Shown piece by piece: positions 26,486 to 35,400 of a stretch of DNA of 64,000 nucleotides. The notes beneath the pieces are model-generated. The model saw only the letters and a program-made list of their open reading frames with translations, did no database searches and was not told the DNA's origin. Both the position numbers and the translations under genes were made by a program. Numbering within the stretch: the stretch's first letter is position 1; each line of letters begins with the position of its first letter. The stretch is from Bradyrhizobium diazoefficiens (GTDB lineage Bacteria > Pseudomonadota > Alphaproteobacteria > Rhizobiales > Xanthobacteraceae), in the NCBI RefSeq assembly GCF_016612535.1, contig NZ_JAENXS010000001.1, positions 2,443,501 to 2,507,500 on the forward strand. The letters run 5' to 3'.

Positions 26486-26875
26486 ATGAAGACCTGTTTG
26501 GTGGTTGACGATTCCAGCATCGTACGCAAGGTCGCCCGTCGCATCGTCGAAGCGCTGGGCTTTCAAGTCCTGGAAGCGGAAGATGGCGTTGAGGCGTTGG
26601 TTCATTGCAAGAAGGCGATGCCCGAAGCCGTCCTGCTCGACTGGAACATGCCCGTCATGGACGGCTTCCAGTTTCTGGGAACGCTGCGCCGCATGCCCGG
26701 CGGCGAAGAGCCCAAGGTCGTGTTCTGCACCACCGAGAACGGCATCGACCACATCACCAAGGCGATGGGCGGCGGTGCCAACGAGTACATCATGAAGCCG
26801 TTCGACAAGGAAATCGTGTTGGCGAAGTTCCAGGAGGTCGGACTGGTCGCGCGCGAAGAAGAAACAGCTGTCTGA
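26486..26875 (+). CDS. cheY: Chemotaxis response regulator CheY
   Basis: 129 residues, receiver only. CLVVDDSSIVRKVARRIVEALGF, phospho-acceptor Asp52 in LLDWNMPVMDG, Thr in CTTENG and Lys104 in IMKPF are all present. The start is preceded by CGGAGAA. It would carry the CheA signal to the flagellar motor or another output. Confidence 0.94.
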   Translation: MKTCLVVDDSSIVRKVARRIVEALGFQVLEAEDGVEALVHCKKAMPEAVLLDWNMPVMDGFQFLGTLRRMPGGEEPKVVFCTTENGIDHITKAMGGGANEYIMKPFDKEIVLAKFQEVGLVAREEETAV

Positions 26876-26906
26876 AAATACACCCGCTAGCGTCAAGAGG
26901 CTTCCT

Positions 26907-27785
26907 GTGAACCCGCCCGACTACGAGTATCTGCGTAAGTTGCTGAAAGAGCGCTCCGGTCTCGACCTGTCCGCCGACAAGCAATATCTGATCGAAAGCC
27001 GCCTGCTGCCGCTGGCGCGCAAAGCCGGACTCTCCGGTATCAGCGAACTCGTGCAAAAGCTGCAAGGCGGCTCGAGCGCGCTGATCACCAGCGTGGTCGA
27101 AGCCATGACCACGAACGAGACCTTCTTCTTTCGCGACAAGGTCCCATTCGATCATTTCCGCGACACCATCATGCAGGACATCATCAAGGCCCGTTCCGCG
27201 CGCCGCAGCGTGCGGATCTGGTGTGCCGCAGGCTCGACCGGGCAGGAGCCCTATTCGCTTGCCATGACCTTGAAGGAGATGGGCGCGGCCCTGACCGGCT
27301 GGCGCATCGAGATCATCGCAACTGACCTTTCGCAAGAAGTGTTGGAGAAGGCCAAGGCCGGCGTCTATAGCCAGTTCGAGGTCCAGCGCGGCCTGCCGAT
27401 CCAGATGCTGATGAAATATTTCAAGCAGACCGGCGAGACCTGGCAGATCAATCCCGAACTGCGGGCGATGATCCAGCATCGGCAGCTCAATTTGCTGCAG
27501 GATTTCTCCCACCTCGGCACGTTCGACGTCATCTTCTGCCGCAACGTCCTGATCTATTTCGATCAGGAGACCAAGATCAACATCTTCAACCGCCTTGCCC
27601 GCCAGATCGAGCCCGACGGCTTCCTGGTGTTGGGCGCGGCGGAAACCGTGGTCGGACTGACCGATACGTTCAGGCCGATCGCCGATCGGCGCGGCCTCTA
27701 CAAGCCGAACGATCCGCGTGTCGCAGCGGCCAAGCCGGCCGAAGGTTTCGGCGCGCCGCGCATGGCGGTGATGGCAGGACGATAG
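26907..27785 (+). CDS. cheR: Chemoreceptor glutamate methyltransferase CheR
   Basis: 292 residues with a GTG start. The N-terminal helical domain (YEYLRKLLKERSGLDL) and the SAM-binding domain (RIWCAAGSTGQEPYSLAM, IEIIATDLSQEVLEKA, FDVIFCRNVLIYFD) are complete. It methylates receptor glutamates for adaptation. The matching demethylase gene cheB is not in this cluster. Confidence 0.95.
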   Translation: MNPPDYEYLRKLLKERSGLDLSADKQYLIESRLLPLARKAGLSGISELVQKLQGGSSALITSVVEAMTTNETFFFRDKVPFDHFRDTIMQDIIKARSARRSVRIWCAAGSTGQEPYSLAMTLKEMGAALTGWRIEIIATDLSQEVLEKAKAGVYSQFEVQRGLPIQMLMKYFKQTGETWQINPELRAMIQHRQLNLLQDFSHLGTFDVIFCRNVLIYFDQETKINIFNRLARQIEPDGFLVLGAAETVVGLTDTFRPIADRRGLYKPNDPRVAAAKPAEGFGAPRMAVMAGR

Positions 27786-27787
27786 GC

Positions 27788-28105
27788 ATGGCCGAGGATG
27801 GCAAAGGCGCAGAGCGTGTCACGTTCAGTCGCGGCTATGATGTCTGCATCATGGCCATCGACGGCACCTGGCGCCGCGACTGCAAGCTGAACGCGATTTC
27901 CGACACCGACGCCATCCTCACGGTGGAGGGCTCGATCCAGGGGTTGAACCTGAAGGAGTTCTTCCTGCTGCTGTCGTCCACGGGCCTTGCCTACCGCCGC
28001 TGCGAGTTGGTGCGCGTCAACGGCGCCGAGATGGACATTCAGTTCCTGCGCGGCAAGAACCGCAAGAAGCGCGGCGCAGCCAGTGGCCATGACGCGGTGG
28101 CGTGA
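27788..28105 (+). CDS. PilZ-like domain protein following cheR
   Basis: 105 residues starting 2 bases after the cheR stop. The order of strands and phrases (FSRGYDVCIMAIDGTWRRDCKLNAISD, then LVRVNGAEMDIQFL) resembles PilZ domains. The c-di-GMP contacts are poor: the spacing between the two N-terminal arginines is RxxxxR instead of RxxxR, and the D/N-x-S-x-x-G motif reads AISDTD. It may be a non-binding PilZ that contacts another protein. Its place in the operon suggests a link between chemotaxis and flagellar control. Confidence 0.68.
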   Translation: MAEDGKGAERVTFSRGYDVCIMAIDGTWRRDCKLNAISDTDAILTVEGSIQGLNLKEFFLLLSSTGLAYRRCELVRVNGAEMDIQFLRGKNRKKRGAASGHDAVA

Positions 28106-28247
28106 TCGCCACGCGCATCGTGCCGCCCTTTCCTGACGCGTTGCTTCACATTTTCTGAAAACATCCAGACGAATTCGCAGAGCCGGCTTTACGTGGCCTA
28201 AGCGCGCACCGTGTATCAATGGCCGGTCGCAATTTCAGGGTCCGACC

Positions 28248-28751
28248 ATGCCAAGAAGCTCTCTCTCCCCCATCCCGTCAAATCTGCCCGACAATTCCGA
28301 GCGGCGCGCGCTTCAGCTCCTGGTGGTCGACGACGACGCCACACAGCGCAGCCTGATCACGGTCGCCGCCAAGCAGGCTGGCCATGAAATCGCCGTTGCG
28401 CCGTCGGTTGCGGAAGCCATCGAAAAGCTGCGCGCCGCGCGCTTCGACTGCGTGACCCTCGATCTCGTGCTGGAGGACGGCGACGGCGTCGACGTGCTGC
28501 GCGAGATGGCGGCGGCGAAATTCTCAGGCTCCGTGATCGTGATCAGCGGTATGGACGGCAAGCGCCGCAGCGCCGCCCGCAGCTTCGCGCGTTCCGTCGG
28601 CATCGAGCTGCAGAGCCTGCCGAAGCCGCTGGATCTCGCGGCGCTCCGCATCAGCCTCGCCAATCTCGGCAAGACGGCGATGGGGCTGCCGACGATCCAT
28701 ACCTGGGGCGGTGTGGCCACCGATGCGATCGTGGAACGGCACCGCGCCTGA
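28248..28751 (+). CDS. Receiver-domain response regulator
   Basis: 167 residues. Receiver domain at about 22-140: LQLLVVDDDATQRSLI, Asp72 in TLDLVLEDGDGV, Ser in VISGMDG and Lys in LPKPLD. A short C-terminal tail with no known domain follows. It lies 142 bases behind the PilZ-like gene and may belong to the chemotaxis cluster or be transcribed separately. Confidence 0.82.
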   Translation: MPRSSLSPIPSNLPDNSERRALQLLVVDDDATQRSLITVAAKQAGHEIAVAPSVAEAIEKLRAARFDCVTLDLVLEDGDGVDVLREMAAAKFSGSVIVISGMDGKRRSAARSFARSVGIELQSLPKPLDLAALRISLANLGKTAMGLPTIHTWGGVATDAIVERHRA

Positions 28752-28804
28752 GGCGCGGAGCTGCCATGCAATCGGCTGCGGCAAATCAGCCGCGCTGATT
28801 GCGC

Positions 28805-29110
28805 CTACGCTGCATTGCCGGATTCCGCCAGATTCTGCAGGGCGCGGCCGAGCTCCGCCCGGCAGGTGTTGAGGGCGGCGGTCGCCGTGGCATAGCGGGG
28901 CGTGACGTCGTCGAGCACCACGACCTCGGTGGAACCCAAGATAGCGCTATCGTTTTCAGGCCCCACATCTTCCGAGGCCATGGCGGCGTCGATCAGACGC
29001 ACGCTGATCTCGATGCGGGTGATCAGGGAGCGAAGTTCGGCCGCGATCAGCTGACGGCTGTCCGTTTCAGCCATTGCAGCGAGCGGGGGCGTGCCGGCGT
29101 AATTTAGCAT
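28805..29110 (-). CDS. Small hypothetical protein
   Basis: 101 residues from an ATG with GGAGA six bases upstream. Mostly helical by composition (AAELRSLITRIEISVRLIDAAM, and a C-terminal TATAALNTCRAELGRALQNLAE). No signal or known domain. It converges on the response regulator gene at 28248; a hairpin at about 28774-28791 (GGCTG and CAGCC arms) lies between them. Confidence 0.55.
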   Translation of the reverse strand: MLNYAGTPPLAAMAETDSRQLIAAELRSLITRIEISVRLIDAAMASEDVGPENDSAILGSTEVVVLDDVTPRYATATAALNTCRAELGRALQNLAESGNAA

Positions 29111-29250
29111 GGATATTCTCCGTTCCCCGCAATAAGGCACCTCACCGCTACTTGTGCGTTAAGTTCATGTCCCGTACAAATGCGGGTGGGCCGAATCTGC
29201 GCCGAAAGCCATAATTTGAGGCGCGGACGCGAGTCCTTGGATGCCGAATA

Positions 29251-29286
29251 GACTTGGCGATCGACTTAGTGATCGACTTGGCGAAT
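29251..29286. repeat. Three tandem 12-base units upstream of a FixJ-like gene
   Basis: GACTTGGCGATC, GACTTAGTGATC and GACTTGGCGAAT stand head to tail. They are just upstream of the probable start at 29298, but would be translated as GDRLSDRLGE-like repeats if the earlier start at 29241 is used. Confidence 0.7.
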
Positions 29287-29297
29287 GGACATGGCAC

Positions 29298-29933
29298 ATG
29301 GTCGAACAACCCCCCCGTGGTGAGATCTTCGTGGTCGATGACGACCCTGCTGTTCGCGACACCCTGTCGATGGTGTTGAAGGCGGCGGGCTACGAGGTGA
29401 TCTGTTTTGCGGACGGCGCAGCACTGCTCTCGGTCGCGCGAAACCGCACACCGGCTGCGATCCTGCTCGACGTGCACATTCCCGGAAAGTCGGGTCTCGA
29501 CATTTTGAAGGAGCTGCACGGCGAGGACTATCCGGCCCCGATCTTCATGATCTCCGGCCAGGGGGACATTACGATGGCAGTGGGCGCCATCAAGAGCGGC
29601 GCGCTCGACTTCATCGAGAAGCCGTTCCGCGGCAGCGAGATCGTCGGCCGGCTGGACGAGGCGATCGGCGCTTATGCACGCAGGCAGGCGGAGAATGCGT
29701 CGCCGAAGTTCGGCTCGCTGCATTTCCCCGGACGCGAGCCGTTGACCCGCAGGGAGCGCGAGGTGCTCGAGCAGTTCGCTGCCGGTGCCTCCAACAAGGA
29801 AGCCGGCCGCACGCTCGGCATCAGCCCGCGAACCATCGAGGATCACCGCGCCAACATCATGAAGAAGCTCGGCGCACGCAACGCCGCCGATCTGATCCGC
29901 ATCGTGATGACCGCGGCCCAGCGCGCGTCGTAA
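29298..29933 (+). CDS. FixJ-family response regulator
   Basis: 211 residues from ATG 29298. Receiver domain 9-125 (IFVVDDDPAVRDTLS, Asp58 in ILLDVHIPGKSGLD, Lys in IEKPFRG), then a LuxR-type HTH (LTRREREVLEQFAAGASNKEAGRTL, RTIEDHRANIMKKLGARN). This is the FixJ/NodW architecture of a transcriptional activator. The earlier in-frame ATG at 29241 would add 19 residues made partly of a 12-base tandem repeat. The cognate kinase is not adjacent; the HTH of the protein at 18650 is similar. Confidence 0.88.
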   Translation: MVEQPPRGEIFVVDDDPAVRDTLSMVLKAAGYEVICFADGAALLSVARNRTPAAILLDVHIPGKSGLDILKELHGEDYPAPIFMISGQGDITMAVGAIKSGALDFIEKPFRGSEIVGRLDEAIGAYARRQAENASPKFGSLHFPGREPLTRREREVLEQFAAGASNKEAGRTLGISPRTIEDHRANIMKKLGARNAADLIRIVMTAAQRAS

Positions 29934-29950
29934 CTTTATCCGTGAGATGC

Positions 29951-30038
29951 CGTAGCCCGGATGGAGCGAAGCGAAATCCGGGATTTGCGCTTGCGGCACG
30001 ATCTCTCCCGGATTGCGCTTCGCTCCATCCGGGCTACG
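29951..30038. repeat. Palindromic repeat (CGTAGCCCGGATGGAGCGAAG type)
   Basis: Inverted arms: CGTAGCCCGGATGGAGCG at the left, CGCTCCATCCGGGCTACG at the right, with an internal ATCCGGGA/TCCCGGAT pair. It sits between the convergent FixJ-like and sensor-kinase genes and could terminate both. Confidence 0.88.
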
Positions 30039-30060
30039 GGCCTCATTAGGTCGGCAGCAC

Positions 30061-32280
30061 TCACCCGCCCAGCGCCTTGCGGATGATCCGCGCCAGATCC
30101 GACTTGCGATAGGGCTTTGCCAGCAGCAATACGCCTGAATCCAACCGACCGTGATGGATGATGGCGTTCTCGGTATAGCCGGAGGTGTACACCACCTTCA
30201 GGTCAGGCCTGGTCTTCAGGAGCTCGTCGGCGAGCTGCCGTCCGTTTATCTTGCCGGGCATGATCACGTCGGTGAACAACAGGTCGAACGGCTTTCCGCT
30301 CGTGACGATCGCGAGCGCCTCCGCGGCATTGGCGGCTTGCAGGGTGACGTAGCCCAGTGAATGCAATTGTGCCAGCACGTAGTCGCGCACCAGCCGGTCG
30401 TCCTCGACCACCAAAACGGTCTCGCATCCGCCGACGATCGGCGCCGGCGCTGCCACCTCGCTGCTCACGGCGGCGGGATTGCCAGGCGGCAGATACATCT
30501 TGACCGTGGTTCCGTGGCCCTGCTCGCTGTAGATCTTGATGTGTCCTGCGGACTGCTTGATGAAGCCATAGACCATGGACAGCCCGAGCCCGGTGCCCTT
30601 GCCCGGCTCCTTCGAGGTGAAGAAGGGTTCGAACACCCTGGCGAGCATGTGGGGCGGGATACCGGCACCGGTGTCGCTCACCGCTATCAGCATGTAATGG
30701 CCGGGCGGGATATCGTTGGCGCTGGCATAGACCTCGTCGAGATAGGCGGCGCCCGTCTCCACGATCAGCTTGCCGCCGTCAGGCATCGCGTCGCGGGCAT
30801 TAAGTGCGAGGTTGAGGATCGCGGTGGTGAGCTGGTTGGGATCGACGGTGGCGACGCAGATCTCGTCCTCGAACGCGGATTCGATCTGGATATGTTCGCC
30901 AAGCGTCGGCCGCAGCAGCTTGGCCGTTTCGATGATCAACGAATTAACGTCGGTCTCGCGCGGTTGCAGCGGCTGCTTGCGCGCGAAGGCGAGCAGATGC
31001 TGCGTCAGCTCGGCGCCGCGGGCCGCAGCCTCGTCGATCATCCTGGCGATGACCGCAAGCTGTGGCTCCGTCGCCACCGCCTCCGCCAGGATCCCGATCG
31101 TGCCGGTGATGACGGTGAGAATGTTGTTGAAATCGTGCGCCACGCCGCCGGTCAGCTGGCCGACCGCTTCCATCTTCTCGGCGTGGCGGATGCGCTCATC
31201 GGCAGCGATCTTGTCGGTCAGATCACGATAGAACGAATTGAAGAGGATACCTCCATGTCGCCGGAGCGCCGTGACGCTGAGCTCGGCCCTGAACTCCTTG
31301 CCGTCGCGTCGCCGTGCGACAATTTCACGCCGCGGGTTGGTTAGCCTTTCTTCGCCGGAATGCAGGAAACGCTGCAGCGCGGCGTTGACGCTTTCGCGCT
31401 CGCCACCGGCAACGAACAGGTCGATGGCGTTTCTGCCGATCGCCTCCTCGCGCCGCCAGCCGAAGAGCTTTTCGGCCTGTGAATTCCAGCTCAGGATGGT
31501 ACCGGTTTCATCGGTCTGGGTGAATGCATCGAGCGACGTCTCGACGATTTCGCGGGCGAGCCGCTCGCTCTCGCGCAGGGATTCTTGCGCAAGCCGAACC
31601 TCCTTCATGTCGCGCCCGATGAAGAAGAAGCGTTTGGTCTGCTCCGACCAGTTGCCGAGCCAGGACAGCCACACTTCGTGCCCGTCCTTGTGGAGACAGC
31701 GATTGTCCGAGAGTTTCGGCCGCTCGCCGCGCCGCAGCGCGCGCACCTCCTCGCGTGAGCCCTCCAGATAGTCGGGATGCATGAACATGGTGCAGAGATG
31801 GCCGATCATCTCCTCCGGCCGATAGCCGAGGATGGCTTGGCAGCTCGGGCTGATCTGCACCACATAGCCCCTCGCGTCCGTGATCATGATCAGGTCCTGC
31901 GAGGTATCGAAGAGCTGTTGCCGCTCCTCCAGCGAGCGTTCCGTTCGTCGCATCTCGGAGACGGCGCGCGCGACCTTGGTGGCGCCGATGGTCTCGCCGG
32001 TGGGCCCCCGGATCGGCAAGAGGCTCAGCAAAACCTCGACCGCGCCGCCGTCCTTGCGCAGGCGTAATGTCTCGTAGGGTGCGATCGACTCGCCCCGCGC
32101 GATCCGGCTCAGATTCGCTTCCGTCTCGGCGCTTCGATCGGCGGGGACGATCAGGGAAATGGACTGGCCGAGGACTTCGTCTGCGGCGTAGCCATACAAG
32201 CGGGCTGCCGCGTCGTTCCAGCCGATGATGGTGCCGTCCAGCAATTCCGAGACGATCGCATCATCCGGGGCTTCGACCAT
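30061..32280 (-). CDS. Hybrid sensor kinase, short paralogue (PAS-PAS-PAS-HisKA-ATPase-receiver)
   Basis: 739 residues from the first ATG. PAS domains at about 1-110, 120-235 and 240-360, HisKA with His382 (TGGVAHDFNNILTV), ATPase with NLALNARDAMPDGG, DTGAGIP and GKGTGLGLS, then a receiver with Asp671 (LLFTDVIMPGK). No transmembrane segment, so cytosolic. It is homologous throughout to the last 740 residues of the kinase at 32446, with near-identical DNA in the receiver part. Homology continues upstream of the ATG (HAAREHLFSA against HAARERLFSA), and the frame stays open back to the stop of the neighbour without a GTG or TTG. The true start may therefore be 32280, within what was once coding sequence. 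Confidence 0.88.
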   Translation of the reverse strand: MVEAPDDAIVSELLDGTIIGWNDAAARLYGYAADEVLGQSISLIVPADRSAETEANLSRIARGESIAPYETLRLRKDGGAVEVLLSLLPIRGPTGETIGATKVARAVSEMRRTERSLEERQQLFDTSQDLIMITDARGYVVQISPSCQAILGYRPEEMIGHLCTMFMHPDYLEGSREEVRALRRGERPKLSDNRCLHKDGHEVWLSWLGNWSEQTKRFFFIGRDMKEVRLAQESLRESERLAREIVETSLDAFTQTDETGTILSWNSQAEKLFGWRREEAIGRNAIDLFVAGGERESVNAALQRFLHSGEERLTNPRREIVARRRDGKEFRAELSVTALRRHGGILFNSFYRDLTDKIAADERIRHAEKMEAVGQLTGGVAHDFNNILTVITGTIGILAEAVATEPQLAVIARMIDEAAARGAELTQHLLAFARKQPLQPRETDVNSLIIETAKLLRPTLGEHIQIESAFEDEICVATVDPNQLTTAILNLALNARDAMPDGGKLIVETGAAYLDEVYASANDIPPGHYMLIAVSDTGAGIPPHMLARVFEPFFTSKEPGKGTGLGLSMVYGFIKQSAGHIKIYSEQGHGTTVKMYLPPGNPAAVSSEVAAPAPIVGGCETVLVVEDDRLVRDYVLAQLHSLGYVTLQAANAAEALAIVTSGKPFDLLFTDVIMPGKINGRQLADELLKTRPDLKVVYTSGYTENAIIHHGRLDSGVLLLAKPYRKSDLARIIRKALGG

Positions 32281-32326
32281 TGCGCTGAACAGGTGCTCGC
32301 GAGCGGCGTGAAGGTCAGGAGCAAAA

Positions 32327-32429
32327 TGTTGCGCGGATTTTCGACAGTCTGCAAGCAGTTTGCGATTGAGCGGGCGCTCGTCCCGCCCATTGTCGATTGC
32401 AGATGCGGCTATGCACCCTCGCGTGCATA
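32327..32429 (-). promoter_or_regulatory. Candidate control region of the short kinase, shared with 36511-36614
   Basis: Two conserved blocks. The distal one is TATGCAC-N6-GTGCATA (32410-32429), a perfect palindrome. The proximal one has CTGCAAGCA (32349-32357) and TGTTGCGCGGATT (32327-32339), as read on the plus strand. The same blocks occur with the same 22-base internal step, and 53 against 54 bases between blocks, upstream of the response regulator at 36017. Binding protein unknown. Confidence 0.6.
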
Positions 32430-32445
32430 TACAGACGTGCAGGCC

Positions 32446-35400
32446 TCAGCTGTCCAGCGCCTTGCGCAAGATCCTGGCCAGATCCGACTTGCGATAGGGC
32501 TTTGCCAGCAGCAATACGCCTGAATCCAACCGGCCGTGATGGATGATGGCGTTCTCGGTGTAGCCGGAGGTGTAGACCACCCTGAGTTCGGGCCTGGTCT
32601 TCAGGAGCTCGTCGGCGAGCTGCCGTCCATTCATCTTGCCGGGCATGATCACGTCGGTGAACAGCAGGTCGAACGGCTTTCCGCTCGTGACGATCGCGAG
32701 CGCCTCCGCGGCATTGGCGGCTTGCAGGGTGACGTAGCCGAGTGAATGCAATTGTGCCAGCACGTAGTCGCGCACCAGCCGGTCGTCCTCGACCACGAGG
32801 ATAGTCTCGTGCCCGCCCTCGATCGACGCCGGCGTCACGCCTTCGCCGACGGCCGTCGGCGTCTTGCCGGGCGGCAGGTACATCTTGATCGTGGTGCCGT
32901 GGCCCTCCTCGCTGTAGATCTTGATGTGTCCTGCGGACTGCTTGATGAAGCCATAGACCATGGACAGCCCGAGCCCGGTGCCCTTGCCCGGCCCCTTCGA
33001 GGTGAAGAAGGGATCGAACACCCTGGTCAGCATGTTCGCGGCGATACCCGAGCCGGTGTCGCTCACGGCGATCAGCACGTAGTGTCCGGGCGCGACGTCG
33101 TTGGCGCTGGCATAGACCTCGTCGAGATAGGCGGCGCCCGTCTCCACGATCAGCTTGCCGCCGTCAGGCATCGCGTCGCGGGCGTTGAGCGCGAGGTTGA
33201 GGATCGCGGTGGTGAGCTGGTTGGGATCGACGATCGCAACGCAGCTCTCCTCCTCGAACACGGACTCGATCTGGATCTGCTCGCCCAGGGTGGGCCGCAG
33301 CAATTTTGCGGTGTCGATGACCAGCGAATTGATGTCGATTTCGCGCGGTTGCAGCGGCTGCTTGCGCGCAAAGGCGAGCAGGTGCTGGGTCAGCTCGGCG
33401 CCGCGTCCGGCAGCCTCGTCGATCATCTTCGTGATCGCCGCAAGCTCCGGCTCCTTCGCCACCGCGTCGGCCAAGATCTCGATCGTCCCGGTGATGACGG
33501 TGAGGATGTTGTTGAAATCGTGCGCCACGCCGCCGGTCAGCTGGCCGACCGCCTCCATCTTCTCGGCGTGGCGGATGCGCTCCTCGGAGGCGATCTTGTC
33601 GGTGAGGTCGCGGTAGAACACGTTGAACAGGACGCCCTCGCGGCGCCGCAGCGCCGTGACGCTCAGCTCGGCCTTGAATTCCTTGCCGTCGCGGCGGCGA
33701 ACCATGAGATCGCGGCGGCGGCTGAGCGTCTGGCTGTCTCGGGAATCGAGGAAACGCGCAAGACCGGCCTTGACCCTCTCGCGCTCGCTCTCCGCGACGA
33801 TCAGATCGACCGCGTTCCTGCCCAGCGCCTCCTCGCGCCGCCAGCCGAACAGCTCTTCGGCCCGCGAGCTCCAGTTCAGGATGGTGCTGCGGTCGTCAGT
33901 CTGGACGAAGGCATCAAGCGCGGTCTCGACGATGTTGCGCGCGAGCTGCTCGCTTTCGCGCAAGGACTCCTCGGCGTGCCTGGCCTCGGTCATGTCGCGC
34001 CCGACGAAGAAGTAGCGGTTGGCCTGATCCGACCAGCTGCCGAGCCAGGATAGCCAGACCTCCCGCCCGTCCTTGTGGATGCAGCGGGTGTCGGCAAGCT
34101 TCGGGTGCCCGCCGCGTCGGAGCGCGCGCATCTCCTCGCGGGATTGATCGAGGTGGGCGGGGTGAATGAAATCAGCACCGCTGCGGCCGATCATCTCGGC
34201 GGGCCGGTAGCCGAGAATGGCCTCGCAGCTCGGGCTGATCTGCACGACGGCGCCCTGCGAGTTCATGATCATGATCAGATCCTGCGAGGTGTCGAAGAGC
34301 TGCCGCCGCTCCTCGATCTGCTGTTGCAGTGCCCGCTCGGCCCGCCGCGCTTCGGTCAGGCTGCTTGCCGACCCGCAAACGCCGACGATCTCGCCCGAGG
34401 GGCCTCGGATCGGCGAAAGGCTGAGTGAGATCTCGACTGGCGTGCCATCCTTGCGCAGGCGAATCGTCTCGAAGCGTTCGATCGGCTCGCCGCGGGCGAT
34501 CCGCTGTAGATAATCCTTTCCCTGCTCGCGGCGGTCGGGCGGAACGATGATCGAGGTGGATTTCCCGATCGCTTCTTCGGCCGAATGGCCATAGAGGCGT
34601 TCGGCGGCGGGATTCCAGCCCGTGATGATGGCATCGAGCGATTGCATCACGATCGCGTCGTCGGATGATTCGACAGCGGCGCTGAACAAGCGCTCGCGCG
34701 CGGCATGATGGCTTCGCGCGGCCTCGGTGCGGCGATGCTCCTGAACCTCGCGCTCGAGCGCGGCGGTCTTCGCCCGCGTCTCTTCCACCATCTGGGCAAA
34801 GGCCCGCGCCAGAACGCCGGTCTCGCCGCTGGCATCGACGGGAATATCGGCCGGGCGTCCGCTGCCGATCGCCTCCACCGCCGCGGTCAGACGCCCGATC
34901 GGACGAGTCAATGAGCGCGCCAGCAGCACAGCGAGCGAAGCCGCGGCGAGGACGGCAAGCAAGCCGACCAGCAAGGATGTTTTTTGGATCGCCGCCGGCA
35001 CGCGGCCGAACACGGCAGGAGGAACGGTCTCGATGACCGCGACCCAATCCTTGCCCGCAAGCAGCGCCGGCGCGATCGCAGCGCCGCTTGGCCCCGATCG
35101 GTCGGCTACGAGCTGCGTGGACCCCTCCAGCTTGCCGGTCTGGGCCGCAAAAAATGGAAAATCATCGCGCCAGTTGGTGGGACGGCCTCGCGATGCCCCG
35201 AATTCTCGCGTGCGATCGGGATGGACGAGATAGTCGCCGCGCAGATTCACGACGTAAATCTCTCCCCCTCTGTCCGTGGTCGAGCGGATGCGGTCCAGTG
35301 CGGGACGCATGTCGATATTGGCGATGATGATACCGAATGGCTTGCCGTCCGGTGTGAACAGCGGCGTCGCCACCCGCAAGGTCGGGATGTGAGGGGCCGT

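Noticed and set aside
28106..28247. A cheB or cheD gene after the PilZ-like gene
   Set aside because: The gap is only 142 bases and the next gene is a receiver-only protein without the CheB methylesterase domain.
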